Shown here one piece after another: positions 1 to 11,509 of a stretch of DNA of 64,000 nucleotides (its first letter is position 1; each line of letters opens with the position of its first letter). The stretch is from Metallyticus violacea (lineage: Eukaryota > Arthropoda > Insecta > Mantodea > Metallyticidae): the NCBI GenBank assembly GCA_030762175.1, contig CM060833.1, positions 71,215,501 through 71,279,500 on the forward strand. The letters run 5' to 3'. The notes below the pieces were generated by a model. It did not search any database, was not told where the DNA came from, and worked only from the letters and a program-made list of their open reading frames with translations. The translations under genes were made by a program, and so were the position numbers.

Positions 1-1060
1 CAAGAAACATTTTAGTTTTTCTGAATTCCGTTACAAAATATAAGCACAGAGCTCCTTCATAAAATGAATTGCTAACATAAAGATCAGTGATTTATAATAT
101 CTATTTGTAGATAACAACACAGCAGCAATGAATTGTCGATACACCGTACTATTATAGAGTTCCTCTTTCATTGAATTGACCCATATAATCTACCTCGTAC
201 ATGTTTTGTATTTTATTGTGGCTAATTCGATTTTTTTTTTCTTATTCAATACTTACTACCTTTTCTACTTTTCTTTGATTGACAAGTCTAAATTATGTGC
301 TTAAAAGTTTTAAATTACTGCTTCTTTCTAAACCTATGGTCAGCAATTATTTTGCCGTTGTTAAAAGTCGCTTTATTGAAGTCGGTTTTCTGCTTTTCTC
401 TATGGTTGCAATATGGTCAGTTCACTATAACACTCAAGCGCGTGCACCAGGTACTAATTTGGTCTACTTCGGGGAAACCTTTGACACTAAATTGAACGCC
501 TGCTTCAAGCACCGAGCGAGGAAAATCAATCTATATATAAGAGATGGAAGCTTAAAAATACAATTTAAAAAAAAAAAAAATACGGCAAACGAGAAAAATG
601 AGGAAATGCAGACAAAACTAAGGAAGCCTGCTTTAAAGTTCTATTGAATGTTGTTAACGACTTCTTAAGCTCTCAAAGTAAAAAAAGTAGTTGTAAGAAG
701 TTACTGTAAATAATGTGTTGAACATTTTAAGATACTTTGAATTAATTACATGTTAACATTGCTTTTAAAATAAGCATTGCAAACAAATTCAGTTTTTAAA
801 GTGTGTTAGCATTGCACGCAAGCGCCCAGAAGCGCATAAACGACAAGCATAGTAAAAGCAGATTACCATTTGTCACGATTAGATGGTAAGTGTGATAAAT
901 ATGTAATTCAGTTCAATTTTACCGATGATGTTCATTATTTTCCTAAGTGAGTTGGTTTATTAAATAACTTTTGATGGAACATTTAAAGTAAACGTACAGG
1001 CTTAAACAGAGTAAGTGTTTTTTTTAACAGCGTTATTACTGTGACATGACAAGCGGCGAA
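1..1060. other. AT-rich region without recognised genes
   Basis: No transposon, RNA gene or exon was recognised. A 122-codon frame at 279-647 (+) has no family match I know, no promoter and a poly-lysine tail from an A-run, so I do not call it a gene. Confidence 0.5.
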
Positions 1061-1063
1061 CAT

Positions 1064-1172
1064 TGATGATACGTGAGATAAATGATAAATTGGGAGCATT
1101 TTATTTGTTAAGAAAGGAAGTGTTAGGCATTTGTCATTTATGTTCCTGCTCACGATTTCGTGCCTTAACGCC
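1064..1172 (-). repeat. SINE family B, internally deleted fragment
   Basis: Read on the minus strand, the left part matches the 3' tail of SINE B (GATGATAC..GAGATAAATGATAAATTGGGA on the plus strand). The middle matches the body box corresponding to TAAATGGCAAATGCC. The right part matches the tRNA-like head (GCTCACGA...GCCTTAACG). Most of the sequence between these blocks is missing, so this is an old, deleted copy. The assignment rests on comparison with the better copies at 12.97, 36.73 and 44.4 kb. Confidence 0.6.
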
Positions 1173-1270
1173 TTAGTTTCGGATTGAGAGTATAATTACA
1201 CCCACCTAACCTACCCTGGCTAACTACTATCAGATTACTAATTTGTTGAATCAGAAATGGGAATGTATGC

Positions 1271-1535
1271 TTTTTTTTTTATTTGGTTTATTTACGTACG
1301 CGCTTTAACATCTCAGGTCATCAGCGTCCCCTTCAAAGCAGAGCGTGAAACGACCGACAAATTTTGCTCAGAGGCCTTTTTTTTCAGGTTTGAGGTTCTT
1401 TATCGTGCCGTAAATGTACGACACGGGACTCACGACTTTATTCCCCTTCCGAAGGATTTTTATGCCCGGAAAAATTCATGGGTTCTGGCCGGGATCGAAC
1501 CTGGGATTACGGATTTAAGAGGCAAGTCCAGGACA
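1271..1535 (-). repeat. SINE family A copy, promoter deleted
   Basis: The T-run at 1271 is the reverse of an A-rich tail. It is followed by the family 3' block (TTAACATCTCAGGTCATCAG), the body block containing CGTGCCGTAAATGTACGACA, and a tRNA-like head with a reversed B box (GGGATCGAACC). Compared with the copy at 18.8-19.1 kb, about 20 bp covering the tRNA A box is missing near the 5' end, so the copy lacks a complete internal pol III promoter. Confidence 0.8.
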
Positions 1536-1805
1536 GACAGGGAACGTATGCATTCCTAAGTGTGCCAAATACTCTTTAGTGAAAACTAAACTATCGAAAG
1601 TACTCGAAAAGAAAAACAATGATGTACAAAATTTAACCTTTCCTCTTTTTTACTTCTTTTTAATTACTACGTACTCTTCCTAGTAAATGTGCTAAATTTA
1701 AGCCTGAACTTAAGTTTTGCTCTAACATGCAACCGTTTGTCACAATATAAAAAATAATAAAATACATTTTTTTCTTTCCGATTCCCCACTCATATACCTA
1801 TTCTA

Positions 1806-2503
1806 TGAGAGCTGTTCAATAAACAATTATACTTTTTACAAGCATAATTTCTAGCGCTTAAATTTCCTTTACAATATTTTATTTATTTACATTTTTTTAG
1901 ATTAATGTATAATGTACAAGTGGTACTAGCTTCACCGTTGTCACTTCCGGTTCCTCCCTATGAGAGATGTGCTAGTTCAGATATGCTCAGTTCCACTTAC
2001 AACAAAATGGAAATGACAAGCGAAAACAATATGCTACTTTGAAATTCTGCTTTCGTTTCAACAAATCTTAGTTGAGGTATATGTTGTGTCACAGGAAGCC
2101 TAGGAAATTCGTTCTTTCCTATGGCACAGCTCGAAGATGATTTAAAATGTTTAAAGCGGGAACAACCCCAGTTTGTGCTCTAACCGAAGAAAAAGTTACC
2201 ACATTTGCTGTCACTGTGATATAGGGTCGTCGGTCGAATAACAATACGAGCACTTTCAGAAATACTGAACATTTTACTGGGTACCACCCATAGGTTGATA
2301 ACTGAAAAATTGCACTTGAGATGTGTTTGTGCTCGGTAGGTTCCCAGACTGCTCATTCGTGAACTAAAGGACGTTACCATTTGCATGCAGATGAAGTTGA
2401 TGTTACAGATAGGTGCGGAGTTTCTTTCACTGTTGATGAAACCTGGCTACATCATTTCGATCTTGATAGTAAACACCAAAGCTTTGTGCGGAAATGTCCA
2501 TTA

Positions 2504-2552
<49 letters not shown>

Positions 2553-3071
2553 AATAAGAAGAAGCAAAAGTGATTGCTTCTACTGGAAAAGCTACAGCTT
2601 TCTCATTTGTTCATATTCAAGGAAGGTTTATCAGCATGTTGTCCCACAACTGTAACTGGGTAATACGGTAGAGTTTGCAGACTACATTTCAGTGCAACAA
2701 GCTGTATGCTGCACCATAATAATGCTGGGTGCATTGCAAATAATGTTGCTGAATATCACACAAATATCACCTTCAAGTGTATCCCTTGCCTTCCGGTATG
2801 ATTTACCCCGTATGGCTTTTCTTTTTCCTAAAATTGAAGAAACATCTTCACGGTAGGTCATCATCAGAAGCAGTGGTGAAGGCTGCGGAAGTGATTCTGA
2901 AGGACCTGTCAGAAAATGGTTTCTAGCATGTCTTTGAAGAATGAAAGAAAGTCTGGGACAGGTATATTGCTTCCAATAGGGACTACTTTAAGAAAAATCT
3001 TCAAAATTATGAGGATGGGTACAAGTATGATGTCAAAAAAAGTGTGATTATTCTTTATTGAACAGCCCTCG
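1806..3071 (+). mobile_element. mariner transposon with both terminal inverted repeats, transposase decayed
   Basis: Near-identical inverted ends are visible: the left begins GAGAGCTGTTCAATAAA after a TA (1804-1805), and the right is TTTATTGAACAGCCCTCG before a TA (3072-3073). Length is about 1.27 kb, the usual size for mariner. In the interior, VDETWLHHFDLDSKHQS from 2432 matches the region of the first catalytic Asp. LHHNNAGC near 2708 corresponds to the second catalytic motif, usually HHDNA, with Asp changed to Asn. The frame has several shifts and stops. A GA microsatellite at about 2507-2549 interrupts the coding region just after the first motif. The element is inactive. Confidence 0.85.
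2507..2549 (+). repeat. (GA)n microsatellite inside the mariner transposase
   Basis: About 20 dinucleotide units in a row inside the coding region of the 1806-3071 mariner. They encode an Arg-Glu run in one frame, a repeat artefact rather than a protein domain. Confidence 0.95.
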
Positions 3072-3109
3072 TACTATTAAACGTAGCTTAATCAACAGTA
3101 GTTCGGTAT

Positions 3110-3545
3110 CGTGGTTGAATTTTACTTTCCTGATAGTACGCTTCCACGTGCTTAATTATCGCTGATACTACCATGAGTTTCTGGAAAAACTTCCGAGTGA
3201 GCAAATTAGGAACGCAGTTGCACTCTAAATCTCGATATTTGTCAACCATGTTTTGTACAATATTTTTGTAGCTGGGATCCTTATAATTTCTTAGAAACTT
3301 TTATGACACTTTTAAAACCAACCCAAGCCTGTGTTTTTCAGTATTCATCATTTCTTTAGATAAACAGAAGCAACTTTCGAATCTGCGGTCCAACAAATAT
3401 ATTACCTCGTTAATTTTACCATCAGATATTTCAGAAAATGTCATGCACATAAATTTGCAGCAGTTGCAATTCTTGTTTAGATACTTCATGAATTCCTTCA
3501 TTAAGCCTAATTTGATATGTAAAGGAGACAAGAGAATCTTTTTTT
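3110..3545 (-). pseudogene. C-terminal part of a decayed, uncharacterised multicopy gene family
   Basis: The minus-strand frame opens with SPLHIKLGLMKEFMKYLNK, which I recognise as the core of an uncharacterised protein family repeated many times in some arthropod and cnidarian genomes. Downstream on the same strand, in another frame, comes YKDPSYKNIVQNMVDKYRDL, again typical of the family, then FFQKLMVVSA. Frameshifts and stops are present. Upstream pieces of the same copy lie at about 4740-5210, on the far side of an inserted mariner. The family's function is unknown to me; its copy number suggests association with mobile DNA. Confidence 0.6.
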
Positions 3546-4600
3546 ACTTATAAGTTTGTTTTTGGACCGTATCTCTTAACAATACAATATAGTAAATCTC
3601 TCTGCGTCTGGGAAGTTGTACTATTCCATTCAATGCACCCTTCTGATCACCTGTGGATTGGCTTGAGTAACGGCGACAGAAAGGTCTTTCAGAGTAGTAA
3701 ACTGACGTCCACGCTCTTTTTTTTTTTTTTTCGCTCCCATTTCTGGGAATAAGCGAAGTTTGGGGGCTCATGTCCGGACTGAAGGGCGGAATGTCTCGAT
3801 TCCGGTTCATATTCGCGCAGCTTATTGATCACAACAATCTGGATGTGCTGGCGAGCGTTGTCATGATAGATGAATGACTCAGCCTCGAGCAACTGAAGTC
3901 GATTTTTTGTGCAGCTTGGGCATGAAGTCACAATAATGCACTGCTGTGACATTTGTTCCTCATGGGTCTCTAGCTGTCATAATGCTTCCTTGGTGATCAA
4001 AAGCTTTGATTGCGCTCGTGGAACTGGTTTTTTTTTGGGGGGGGGGGCTCTGGGGAAGATGAATTTCTCCATTCAATGGATTGTGATTTCAACTCCAGCC
4101 TAAGTCTCTAATTCCCGTTTCATCAATCTCGACAATTTGACACAAGAATACTTGAATTTCAATGTCGAATCTTTGTCTCGGCAAGTTTGCAACGTCCTTG
4201 CGTTTGTTCAGTGAAAAAGTGAGGGGCCCATTGTGCACAATTTTTTCTATTCTGGAAATCATTTGTCAATTACGGAATACTGACGTTATTGGAATCCCCA
4301 CGACTTCTGAAAGGCTTCTTCACATGTCACACGACGACCTTCTTGAAGACCATTCGCCACAAGTTTCACATTTCGTTCACCTGTTGTCTTCGGCCTTCCT
4401 GGTCTTGGGTCATATTTGATGCTGACACGAGTAACCCGAAAACGATTAGCCCAATGAGAAAATGTACTACGCTGCACTGGAATTCACCACAAACTTCACT
4501 GAAAGCACTGAGAACTGTGGGGTTTTTAAATACAAAGTTTCGATCTTAATATACGACCTTTGATCTTCAACAGCCACAATATCCGGCATTACCTACAGCC
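3546..4600 (-). mobile_element. mariner transposon, decayed transposase, inserted in the gene-family copy
   Basis: On the minus strand the region 4477-4286 encodes HWANRFRVTRVSIKYDPRPG followed by RPKTTGERNVKLVANGLQEG, the linker and second helix-turn-helix region of mariner transposases. The catalytic block FIYHDNARQHIQIVVINKL lies near 3870-3810. A C-terminal KGALNGIVQLPRR lies near 3640-3600. Multiple frameshifts and an A-run break the frame. Exact ends were not resolved because clear terminal repeats were not seen. It separates two halves of the same decayed gene-family copy. Confidence 0.75.
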
Positions 4601-4739
4601 TCCATTTCTAGCTGTTGTTATCTACACGGAGGTATTCCACGGACTAAATGAATAAATGTGCTTCTTTCTGCAGCCTATAGCTGAAACTGGTGTAATTTTC
4701 GCTAGTGTTGCGTCATTCAATCCGCATTGCTGCCAACTT

Positions 4740-5210
4740 TGCATTATTTATGAAATGATCATCGTATTTTGTTTTTATTTTGGCAGGAGAGTGTTTTTTC
4801 AGTGTATTTTTGTTCATGTTCAGCTTCCAGATACAGCTCTGCTGTCCCATTCACATATAAAATATATCATTTTGGTAGCCTGTCAGGCGAATTATTTTTA
4901 GTTCCTCAAACACCTACCACTTGTGCTCTTCGCATTTTCTTATTTGAATCCAGAAGCCGAGCAGAAGCTTTAGGAAGACCTACCTGCATCTCCAACGAAA
5001 TCGTTAATCTGTGTTGGTTTTCCTCCTTTGGAATTTAACTAAATCATTTTCTCGAGAATCTGATGAAGATTCCATTCCAAAAGCTTCTGATGAACAAGGC
5101 AAAGAAAAACCAGGTGTGTGTGAGATGGGACGCAACAAATCTGGAAAAATACTTTTCCAGTTTTTTGTGTTGCAGATTGTAACATCATATATATAAAAAA
5201 TTGACACCAT
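4740..5210 (-). pseudogene. N-terminal and middle parts of the decayed multicopy gene family
   Basis: Minus-strand reading gives LEMQVGLPKASARLLDSNKK near 5000-4940, matching a segment upstream in this family. It then gives FICEWDSRAV near 4860-4830, matching the family's conserved WDSRA box. Order and strand agree with the C-terminal part at 3110-3545, so this is one copy interrupted by the mariner at about 3546-4600. Stops and frameshifts throughout make it non-functional. Identification is from memory of the family's motifs and needs a profile search. Confidence 0.5.
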
Positions 5211-5239
5211 TTACGCCGTTTCGAGGTTTATGCCAGATT

Positions 5240-5860
5240 AATGAAACAGCAAAGAGCATGCTAACTTTTTTTCCCCATACTTTCTTTACGGTACAATTTT
5301 TGTCCAGGTCTCCCAGTTTCATCTCAAAGTCGGTATGACGCCTTTTTAACAAGACTGGTAATGTTTTGTCTTCTTTTTATAACAGCAAAACTACCCAAGA
5401 GGTGACGAAGGTTATTTTTACACTATCTACATGACATACTGCATAGCAATAAACGTAAGAAATATAACTGTCGCCTATTAGTTGGCACTAGCAGAAAACA
5501 GCTTTAAACTTAACTAAATTTACAGAAAATAGAAGGGGAGAGTGATATTGTCAACTGCACAGAAGTACGATTGTTGTCAAATAATGTAGATTCAACAATG
5601 AAATTTTCTTTTTTGTTTTAGCTACAAACAAGAGCTACTAAAACAATTGCGCTTTATGCGTTATGAATAAAATATCAATTATAAAAATGTATTTACAATA
5701 GGAAAAGCGGCTTGGGGATTTCAAATTTGCATTTCAGATTTAGTTATCGATGCACATTTTCCAATAAATCCCAGAATAATGTAACCCAGCGATTATTCTC
5801 TTATTATTATACAAAATATCCGATGAACATATATTTAAAGTGAAACGGTTTGTGGGTGGT
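5240..5860. other. no recognised feature
   Basis: AT-rich sequence with no repeat family, RNA gene or exon that I can identify. Confidence 0.5.
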
Positions 5861-5873
5861 GCGTTGTTGTTGC

Positions 5874-6670
5874 CGGCACCAGATTATGAATCTGTTTAGT
5901 AGGCTACGGCTATATGCCCCGGGTTGGTCATCAATTTTGAAGCGGTTTGTTGTCGACCTCGAGTAGCCTCACGTTGTGATGCCAATTTTAAAATGATTTT
6001 GTAGGTTGATTTGGTCGCTTCGGTGTGTTGTCCAAGCTTCAATGACAACAATTTCTCAGAGTCATTTCTGATATTTTATTTACTCGTACTGAACAGGAAT
6101 GGGAGAGGATTCCAATAGTGTAAGCCAGCACGGGATGCGACACTCGTATATGGTATTTTATTACGTCCAAAATCTTTCGCGTCCTCTGGTGTTTTGCATA
6201 CGAAAGACTTGGCTACGCCGATAAATGCATTAATGATGTATCCCGCGCCTGAACTTATCTGCGTCTGAGAACTGAGTTGCGTCTCTGCGTCTGGAACTTA
6301 GACTGCCAGATGTAAAACTTCAAACTGAGTAAAAACTACGTGTATTTTGCCGCGTGTAGATGGCAAGCCTCAGCAACTTCGAAATTACAACTGCCTCTGC
6401 GAACTGCTTAATTGAGTAGAACTGAACTGAATGCCCCAGCCGAGCAACCGCTCCCTTATATATTAAATTCAAATCAAGTAATCGATGGATTTAACGATTG
6501 TCACGGGGTTAGATAGGCACGCGCAATCTTCGCGCGTATCTTTAAAAGTTCAAATATACATTTTCCATTGGATGGTTTTAGTTCTACTACCATGCGTCCC
6601 ATTCGCTATTTTTTGGAAAATCAAAACAGTTTGTTAGCATTGGCTAGTTTAAAGAGCTAACGGTACAACG
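5874..6670 (-). other. possible LTR of a retrotransposon (promoter, polyA signals, primer-site-like sequence)
   Basis: On the minus strand a TATA box (TATATAAG, 6462-6455) lies 34 bp upstream of an initiator TCAGTT (A at 6428), the arthropod spacing. Downstream come two AATAAA signals near 6155 and 6090. A sequence beginning TGGTGCCGGCAACAAC (5889-5874) is then found, which resembles a tRNA primer-binding site just beyond an LTR end. No gag or pol reading frame follows and no second LTR was found, so this could be a solo or truncated LTR or a host promoter. Both ends are uncertain. Confidence 0.35.
6423..6462 (-). promoter_or_regulatory. TATA box plus TCAGTT initiator
   Basis: TATATAAG on the minus strand starts 34 bp before the A of TCAGTTCAGT. 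The pair is spaced as in arthropod pol II core promoters and lies inside the possible LTR. Confidence 0.5.
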
Positions 6671-6679
6671 CCTGTCTGG

Positions 6680-7300
6680 TTCAAAGCTCCAAAAGCCCCA
6701 AACGGTTTAAAAGTTCTTCAGGTTTATTGACCTTGCAATGGCAGTATTAAAAAAAAAAAGTCTTTCACACTTGTCCGTTTTCCTTTGTGTAGTTTTATGA
6801 CCCTTTTGGCCTTTCAAGCTTCCATAACAAAACATTTGAGGTTTTCTCTTATGTACAATTCTTACATTGGAGTTAAACTTGTGACATACACACACATATA
6901 CATAATATTAATATTACAATGCCAAAATATGATTGGATTTACATTAATATGCATTAAAATAATATTTCAGTAGGCGTGGAACAGAGGAATTGTTAGTAAA
7001 TATATTTATTATACATCAATTACGGATATAATGTATAATGACTGGATTACCTCCGTAACACACACAATACTTGTATTTTCTATTTTAATTATAAGATACC
7101 CTTTTCAAAAAAGGTTCTGAAATAGTAAACACATAAAGTTTTTGGAGCACCATTATTCTAAATCGTACATTAGACATTAGACTTTTATGACTATACTAAA
7201 CTTTGCCCTTATAGTGGATCATCTTTATTCTTTTTAAAAACATTTCTAAAAACATTTTTACATTGATTCTGTTTGGAATGTGTATTTGCAATTACCTGTT
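6680..7300. other. no recognised feature
   Basis: AT-rich sequence; only short chance frames. Confidence 0.5.
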
Positions 7301-7302
7301 CC

Positions 7303-7517
7303 TCTCCTCAATTAAATGATAAATTGGGATTTTTTTTTAAGGGAGGAAACGTTCCAAGCCGTAGTTTAGGGTACCTCCCCGCCATTTGCTATTAATGAGG
7401 ACTGAGGAAAACCGAAAAAAAAAAAGCTCAGTCAGGGAGGACGGTCCTGGCGGCATTCGAACCCCAGACCTCCCGCTCACGAGTCCGCGCCTTAACGACC
7501 TCGGCCACCCGTGGCGG
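7303..7517 (-). repeat. SINE family B copy
   Basis: The reversed tRNA-like head is well preserved: the B box reads GCATTCGAACCCC and the A-box side reads GCCTTAACGACCTCGGCCAC, both as seen on the plus strand. The body block CTCCCCGCCATTTGC and the tail TAAATGATAAATTGGG follow to the left. The tail distal to this point is truncated compared with the copy at 36.73 kb. Confidence 0.85.
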
Positions 7518-7529
7518 TAATTGCTGCAC

Positions 7530-9060
7530 GATGCAATACAAATCAGTCACTGTTGTAGTTTTATATAATTCTTCTCCTTCTTAAGGTCTGGACTTTTAAG
7601 ACATTTATTGCTTGATCCCCAAGAAATATATTCCTAGAAGAGTCTGGACATTCTGAATTAATTCAACAGACGCTAGAAATTGAGAACATGAGATCTTACC
7701 AGCAAAGCACATGAAAAGAAAGTTCAGTTCAGTTTTTAATAGAAAAAAATTATCCTAATTTCGAAAGCAAATCCACAGTTTTATGCATTAAAATATTTAA
7801 TTCAGCTATTGCATTTTTAAAGTCTAGTTTTCCCAATTGATTGCTTAAATCACATTAATGGCTTAGTTCATAAATTAACTTAATGTTATTTTTTTTTCTA
7901 TACCCCAAAGAACGCTATATCAAAATCTAACTCTCAGAAGTTTTAATAGAATTTCAAACGTTTTATTTTCAATTTCATTCAGGGCAATTAGTTTCTCAGG
8001 GCCTTCAGCAGGTAATTCATTACAAATGCTCAAATTTTCGAGAATGTACGTTATTACCGTCATATGAGAGCTGATATGCCATTTTCGGTGAAGGGAGGAA
8101 GGGATTGGAACAGCTTAGGTCGGGTGTAGCGTCAGTAGGGCTCTGTTTAATACCTTGCTGTGATAAATTTGGTGCGATGGTGCCGCAGAGGATTATGGAT
8201 GATTAGCTCTTTGAGCATGGTTGTGGGAAAGGTGGGGGGGAGTTAATTCATTATTTAAACCCTGTCGAGGACATATCATATTGTGGTGAGCATGTATTCA
8301 TTACTGGAGCTTCATTCTATACCGTTATATCGCTCGTTTTATGCGTTATAATTCTGTTGCTATATTATTTTGTGGTGAGTAGTGATTGATGCTGTTTGGT
8401 GAAGGCTCCTCACACTGAAGTGCCTCTGATAGGGTGACCCTGTTGATGCAATCACTGGGAGGACACAGATAGTGGACCTTGATTGCGGTTGTTTGAATAT
8501 GGCTCATGGAGCCCCGAACTGTATAATTATGAGGTACTATCATGTCGCTCTCAATTGCCAATTGTCTCCTGTCGCTAGAGATGTGAAATTCGTCCGATTA
8601 GAAATTTGTGTTCTTCATTAACATATGTTCAATTTTAATTTTCAATTTCTTGGACATTTCACAAAACCGAATTGAATTTAATTTATTCTTCGCCATTGCT
8701 TATAGAAGAAACAATTGTACCATAAGATCCAAAGAATCGAGCTTTCTGTTAAGAGCACAGCATGGTCGGTCACCAAGAGTCAAACTAGACATACCGATGT
8801 TAATTTTCCGCGTTATTGCTTAGCACTTGCTAGAACATCAGACAATGTAATACAATAGTTGTGCACAGTAGCATACCAAAAACTGTTGCAAAAAAGCATT
8901 GCACTAGAGCAATGAAAAGGAGGCGTTACTGCTGATAAAACTGTATTCGCAAGAGATCTGCGTCATAAGCTTACTGTTCTGCGTGTATGGACGGGCAAGT
9001 GAGGGGCTGCGTCGCTCTCTCAACACACTTACTAGTGCTGTTTGTGTGACTTGAAACAAA
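7530..9060. other. no recognised gene; short diverged duplications
   Basis: No identifiable element. The segment around 8890-8990 shares CTGTTCTGCGTGTATGG-type wording with 9155-9185, so this flank and the LINE/5S region next to it contain diverged duplicated pieces. Confidence 0.4.
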
Positions 9061-9364
9061 TGCGTGGAGTGTGAATAAGTTCGGCTCTCTCCGCTATCGC
9101 TCGGGACTTGCAGCAGCCAGCAGCAAGAGTCACACTAGCGATAGAGTTGCACTAATGATTTCCGTTCTGCGTGTATGGGCAAGCAGAACGCCAGAGAGTC
9201 TCGAGCCGTCCAACGGACGGGTGCTGAAGGCCACAGTACCCAGCCTAACCTGCGGCTTTACCTCTGTGATCTTTAGATCTTCTGGAGTTTTAATGTTTGT
9301 GTATTGTGAAGTCTTTTCGTCTAAATTTAATTAGGCGAGGATTCTGGTGATGTTTCAGATGCTG

Positions 9365-9450
9365 CATAAATGGCCACCCATCCAAGTAATGACCAAGATT
9401 AATGTTGCCTAACTTCGGTGATCAGCCGTCATTTCGGTATTATATGGTCA
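9365..9450 (-). pseudogene. 5S rRNA-like segment
   Basis: Read on the minus strand the sequence contains GATCACCGAAGTTAGGCAAC followed by TACTTGGATGGGTGGCC, unmistakably similar to the centre and internal control region of 5S rRNA. The preceding stretch, with ATAATACCG...GACGGCT, also aligns. Both ends of the 120-nt gene are lost or diverged, so this is a 5S pseudogene or the 5S-derived part of a SINE. It lies just downstream of a LINE coding end on the same strand. Confidence 0.75.
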
Positions 9451-9479
9451 TTACTTTTCAGGGCAGAGTAATGACTTTT

Positions 9480-9965
9480 ACATTTGTTACCTGTCCAAGA
9501 CGTCCTTAAGGAGCCTGTAAGAAGGGTGCCGTTTGTTGGCCCTGTGATCATATTGACCCAGGAGGCGCCCTAGTTGGTTTGGGTGACAAGTGAGCTCTTT
9601 ATATATCGGCGTTGGCCTCTCTCGAATGATGTCGACGATGTATGGTACTCCGAATTATTGATGGAGAAAGTGTGACGGAATCATACGGCCTGTCTGTAGA
9701 CCATCCTAAGCGCCCTGTTCTGGACGCACTGGATGCTGCGGATGGTGCATTTGGCCACCACTCCCCAGACCTCACAGCCGTACAGAATCAGGGGCGGCAC
9801 GATATATCCGCAGGTTTAGGTGTTTTTATTTAAAAATGGAGTACAGCTGTCTGAGAACTGCATGGCCTAAGCTTTATTCTGCCCTTTGCGTGGGGAATGA
9901 AAGTTGAGTCGCTTGTCCAGCAGGACCCCCAGATACTTTGTAGGCGAAACCTTTAAGATGATAAT
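9480..9965 (-). mobile_element. LINE fragment (Jockey/CR1-like), C-terminal reverse transcriptase region
   Basis: On the minus strand the frames give PTKYLGVLLDKRLNFHSPR, then ILYGCEVWGVVAKCTIRSI and VQNRALRMVYRQAV, then HPSYRLLKDVLDR before a stop near 9495. These are the characteristic blocks after the reverse transcriptase domain of Jockey/CR1-type non-LTR elements. The frame shifts at least twice. The upstream reverse transcriptase core and endonuclease are absent, so this is a 5'-truncated, dead copy. Confidence 0.8.
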
Positions 9966-10479
9966 TTATATAGCCAGTGCCTCCTACCATGCCGGTTGGG
10001 CATTTCTAAAGAGATCTGCAATGGTAAGCAACTGCCATTAGAGCAGTCATCTATATCACCAACAACACCAAAAGGCACATACAGTGACTAAATCTTTGAG
10101 GAAATATTGTCAAATACCAGAGCCAAACCTCGCTAAAAATCTGAAAATTTATACTACAATAAATAAATAATCGCTTTGTGTCCTTGCTGTACCTTGAGAA
10201 CTCTCCCGAATGCCAGGGCCAAACTAGCTCGTGACGCAGAGCGTCTTAATTGATCAAGGATAGCGAATACAGAAGAACAACTTCGTCCTCGTCATTCATC
10301 AGGCATCATACTACAAGAGGAAACAGCGATCATCACAGATCAGTGTAAGATACACAATCAGCAAACTACGAGACATCAAAAGAATCATCTAATTCATCAA
10401 CCAACCAACACAGCACCCAAGTTTCAATTACGCACATGTCTACAAGAGTTCGCCACAATATATCATTATCATCTAAATT

Positions 10480-10830
10480 TTCATCATTGGCGCTACAACC
10501 CCAGGTACCCCCCAATATTCTTCATGAGCTTTCGCCATTTTCTTTGTTCAGTGTCCTGCAGATCTTAAAGTATCAAGGATCCTTGCGTTCTTGCTATTAA
10601 GGAAATTTCTACCTAAGTTTCTGGTCTTCTAACTTTCGTGGCTACTTCAGGCATTGCATTTAGTACCTACTTAGTCGTTGCAGGTAGTACATGTCCATTC
10701 CACTTCATCTTTATAAGCCTAAAATATCTGGTTTATTAAATAAGTTGTAAACTTCATGACGGTGGTCCAAAATATATATTACAAACTCCTGTTAAAACCG
10801 CTCTTACATACCGCATATTAATTATATACA
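10480..10830 (-). mobile_element. RTE-like LINE 3' end, decayed
   Basis: The plus strand begins TCATTGGCGCTACAACCCC, the antisense of a very common LINE 3' end. On the minus strand, YNLFNKPDILGL and a WNGHV-like segment near 10760-10680 resemble the C-terminus of RTE-type reverse transcriptases. Heavy decay; the clade is inferred from general resemblance. Confidence 0.5.
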
Positions 10831-10839
10831 CACGCCACA

Positions 10840-11500
10840 GCAGAACATTTCTTCCCCTTCAAACACTTGTTCTTTCTTTTCTATACACACATTCCTTGTC
10901 CTCCCTTATTTAAATAAAAATAAAACTTTCTATCCCGAGACCCTGAGATCTTGGATATTTACAACGAAACTGATCTATTTGAAGTACAAAAGAAGTTATT
11001 TGCATCGCGCTGTCAGTAACGCTTCAGGCTTTGCTTTCAATTTTATTTTTACTCATTGTATTGACTTTTTTATGATTCCAAATGAACTTGGAATACTTGA
11101 TTTAAGTATACTCTAGATATACAGTACGACAAACATCTAAAATGATAAGTGACATTGCTTGGGGCTTCACAGATACACACAGAAGAGTTATCAAATTATT
11201 CTACAAAGAGACGAAGAGGGTAGTCGAAAAATATTTCTATAAGAAACATATAAAAGCTTCTAGAACCCACAAAATCTGAAGATGTCACATAGTGAGACGT
11301 AAGGACGAAGTGAAGGGGACAGGAAAGCTATGTCACAGCTATTTATTCTTGGACCCCATCTTCGCTTAGCTACCTTCAAGCTTCATTTATTTCTTCATAC
11401 AGTCTTTCCCTCAAATATTTCAAACACTGTGAAATGCGTTATCCGACGGAGATTTACTGACTAAATGACCACAAGGAATATTTTGTTTATGCAGAACGCC
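10840..11500. other. no recognised feature
   Basis: AT-rich; nothing identified. Confidence 0.5.
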
Positions 11501-11509
11501 TTTAAATAT

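Noticed and set aside
279..647. 122-codon open frame, one of the longer ones in the window
   Set aside because: No recognisable domain, A-run-derived lysines, no promoter or splice context; chance frame in AT-rich DNA is more likely.
8346..8823. Two 71-codon frames in the less AT-rich region before the LINE/5S locus
   Set aside because: No similarity to any family I know and no coding features beyond the absence of stops.
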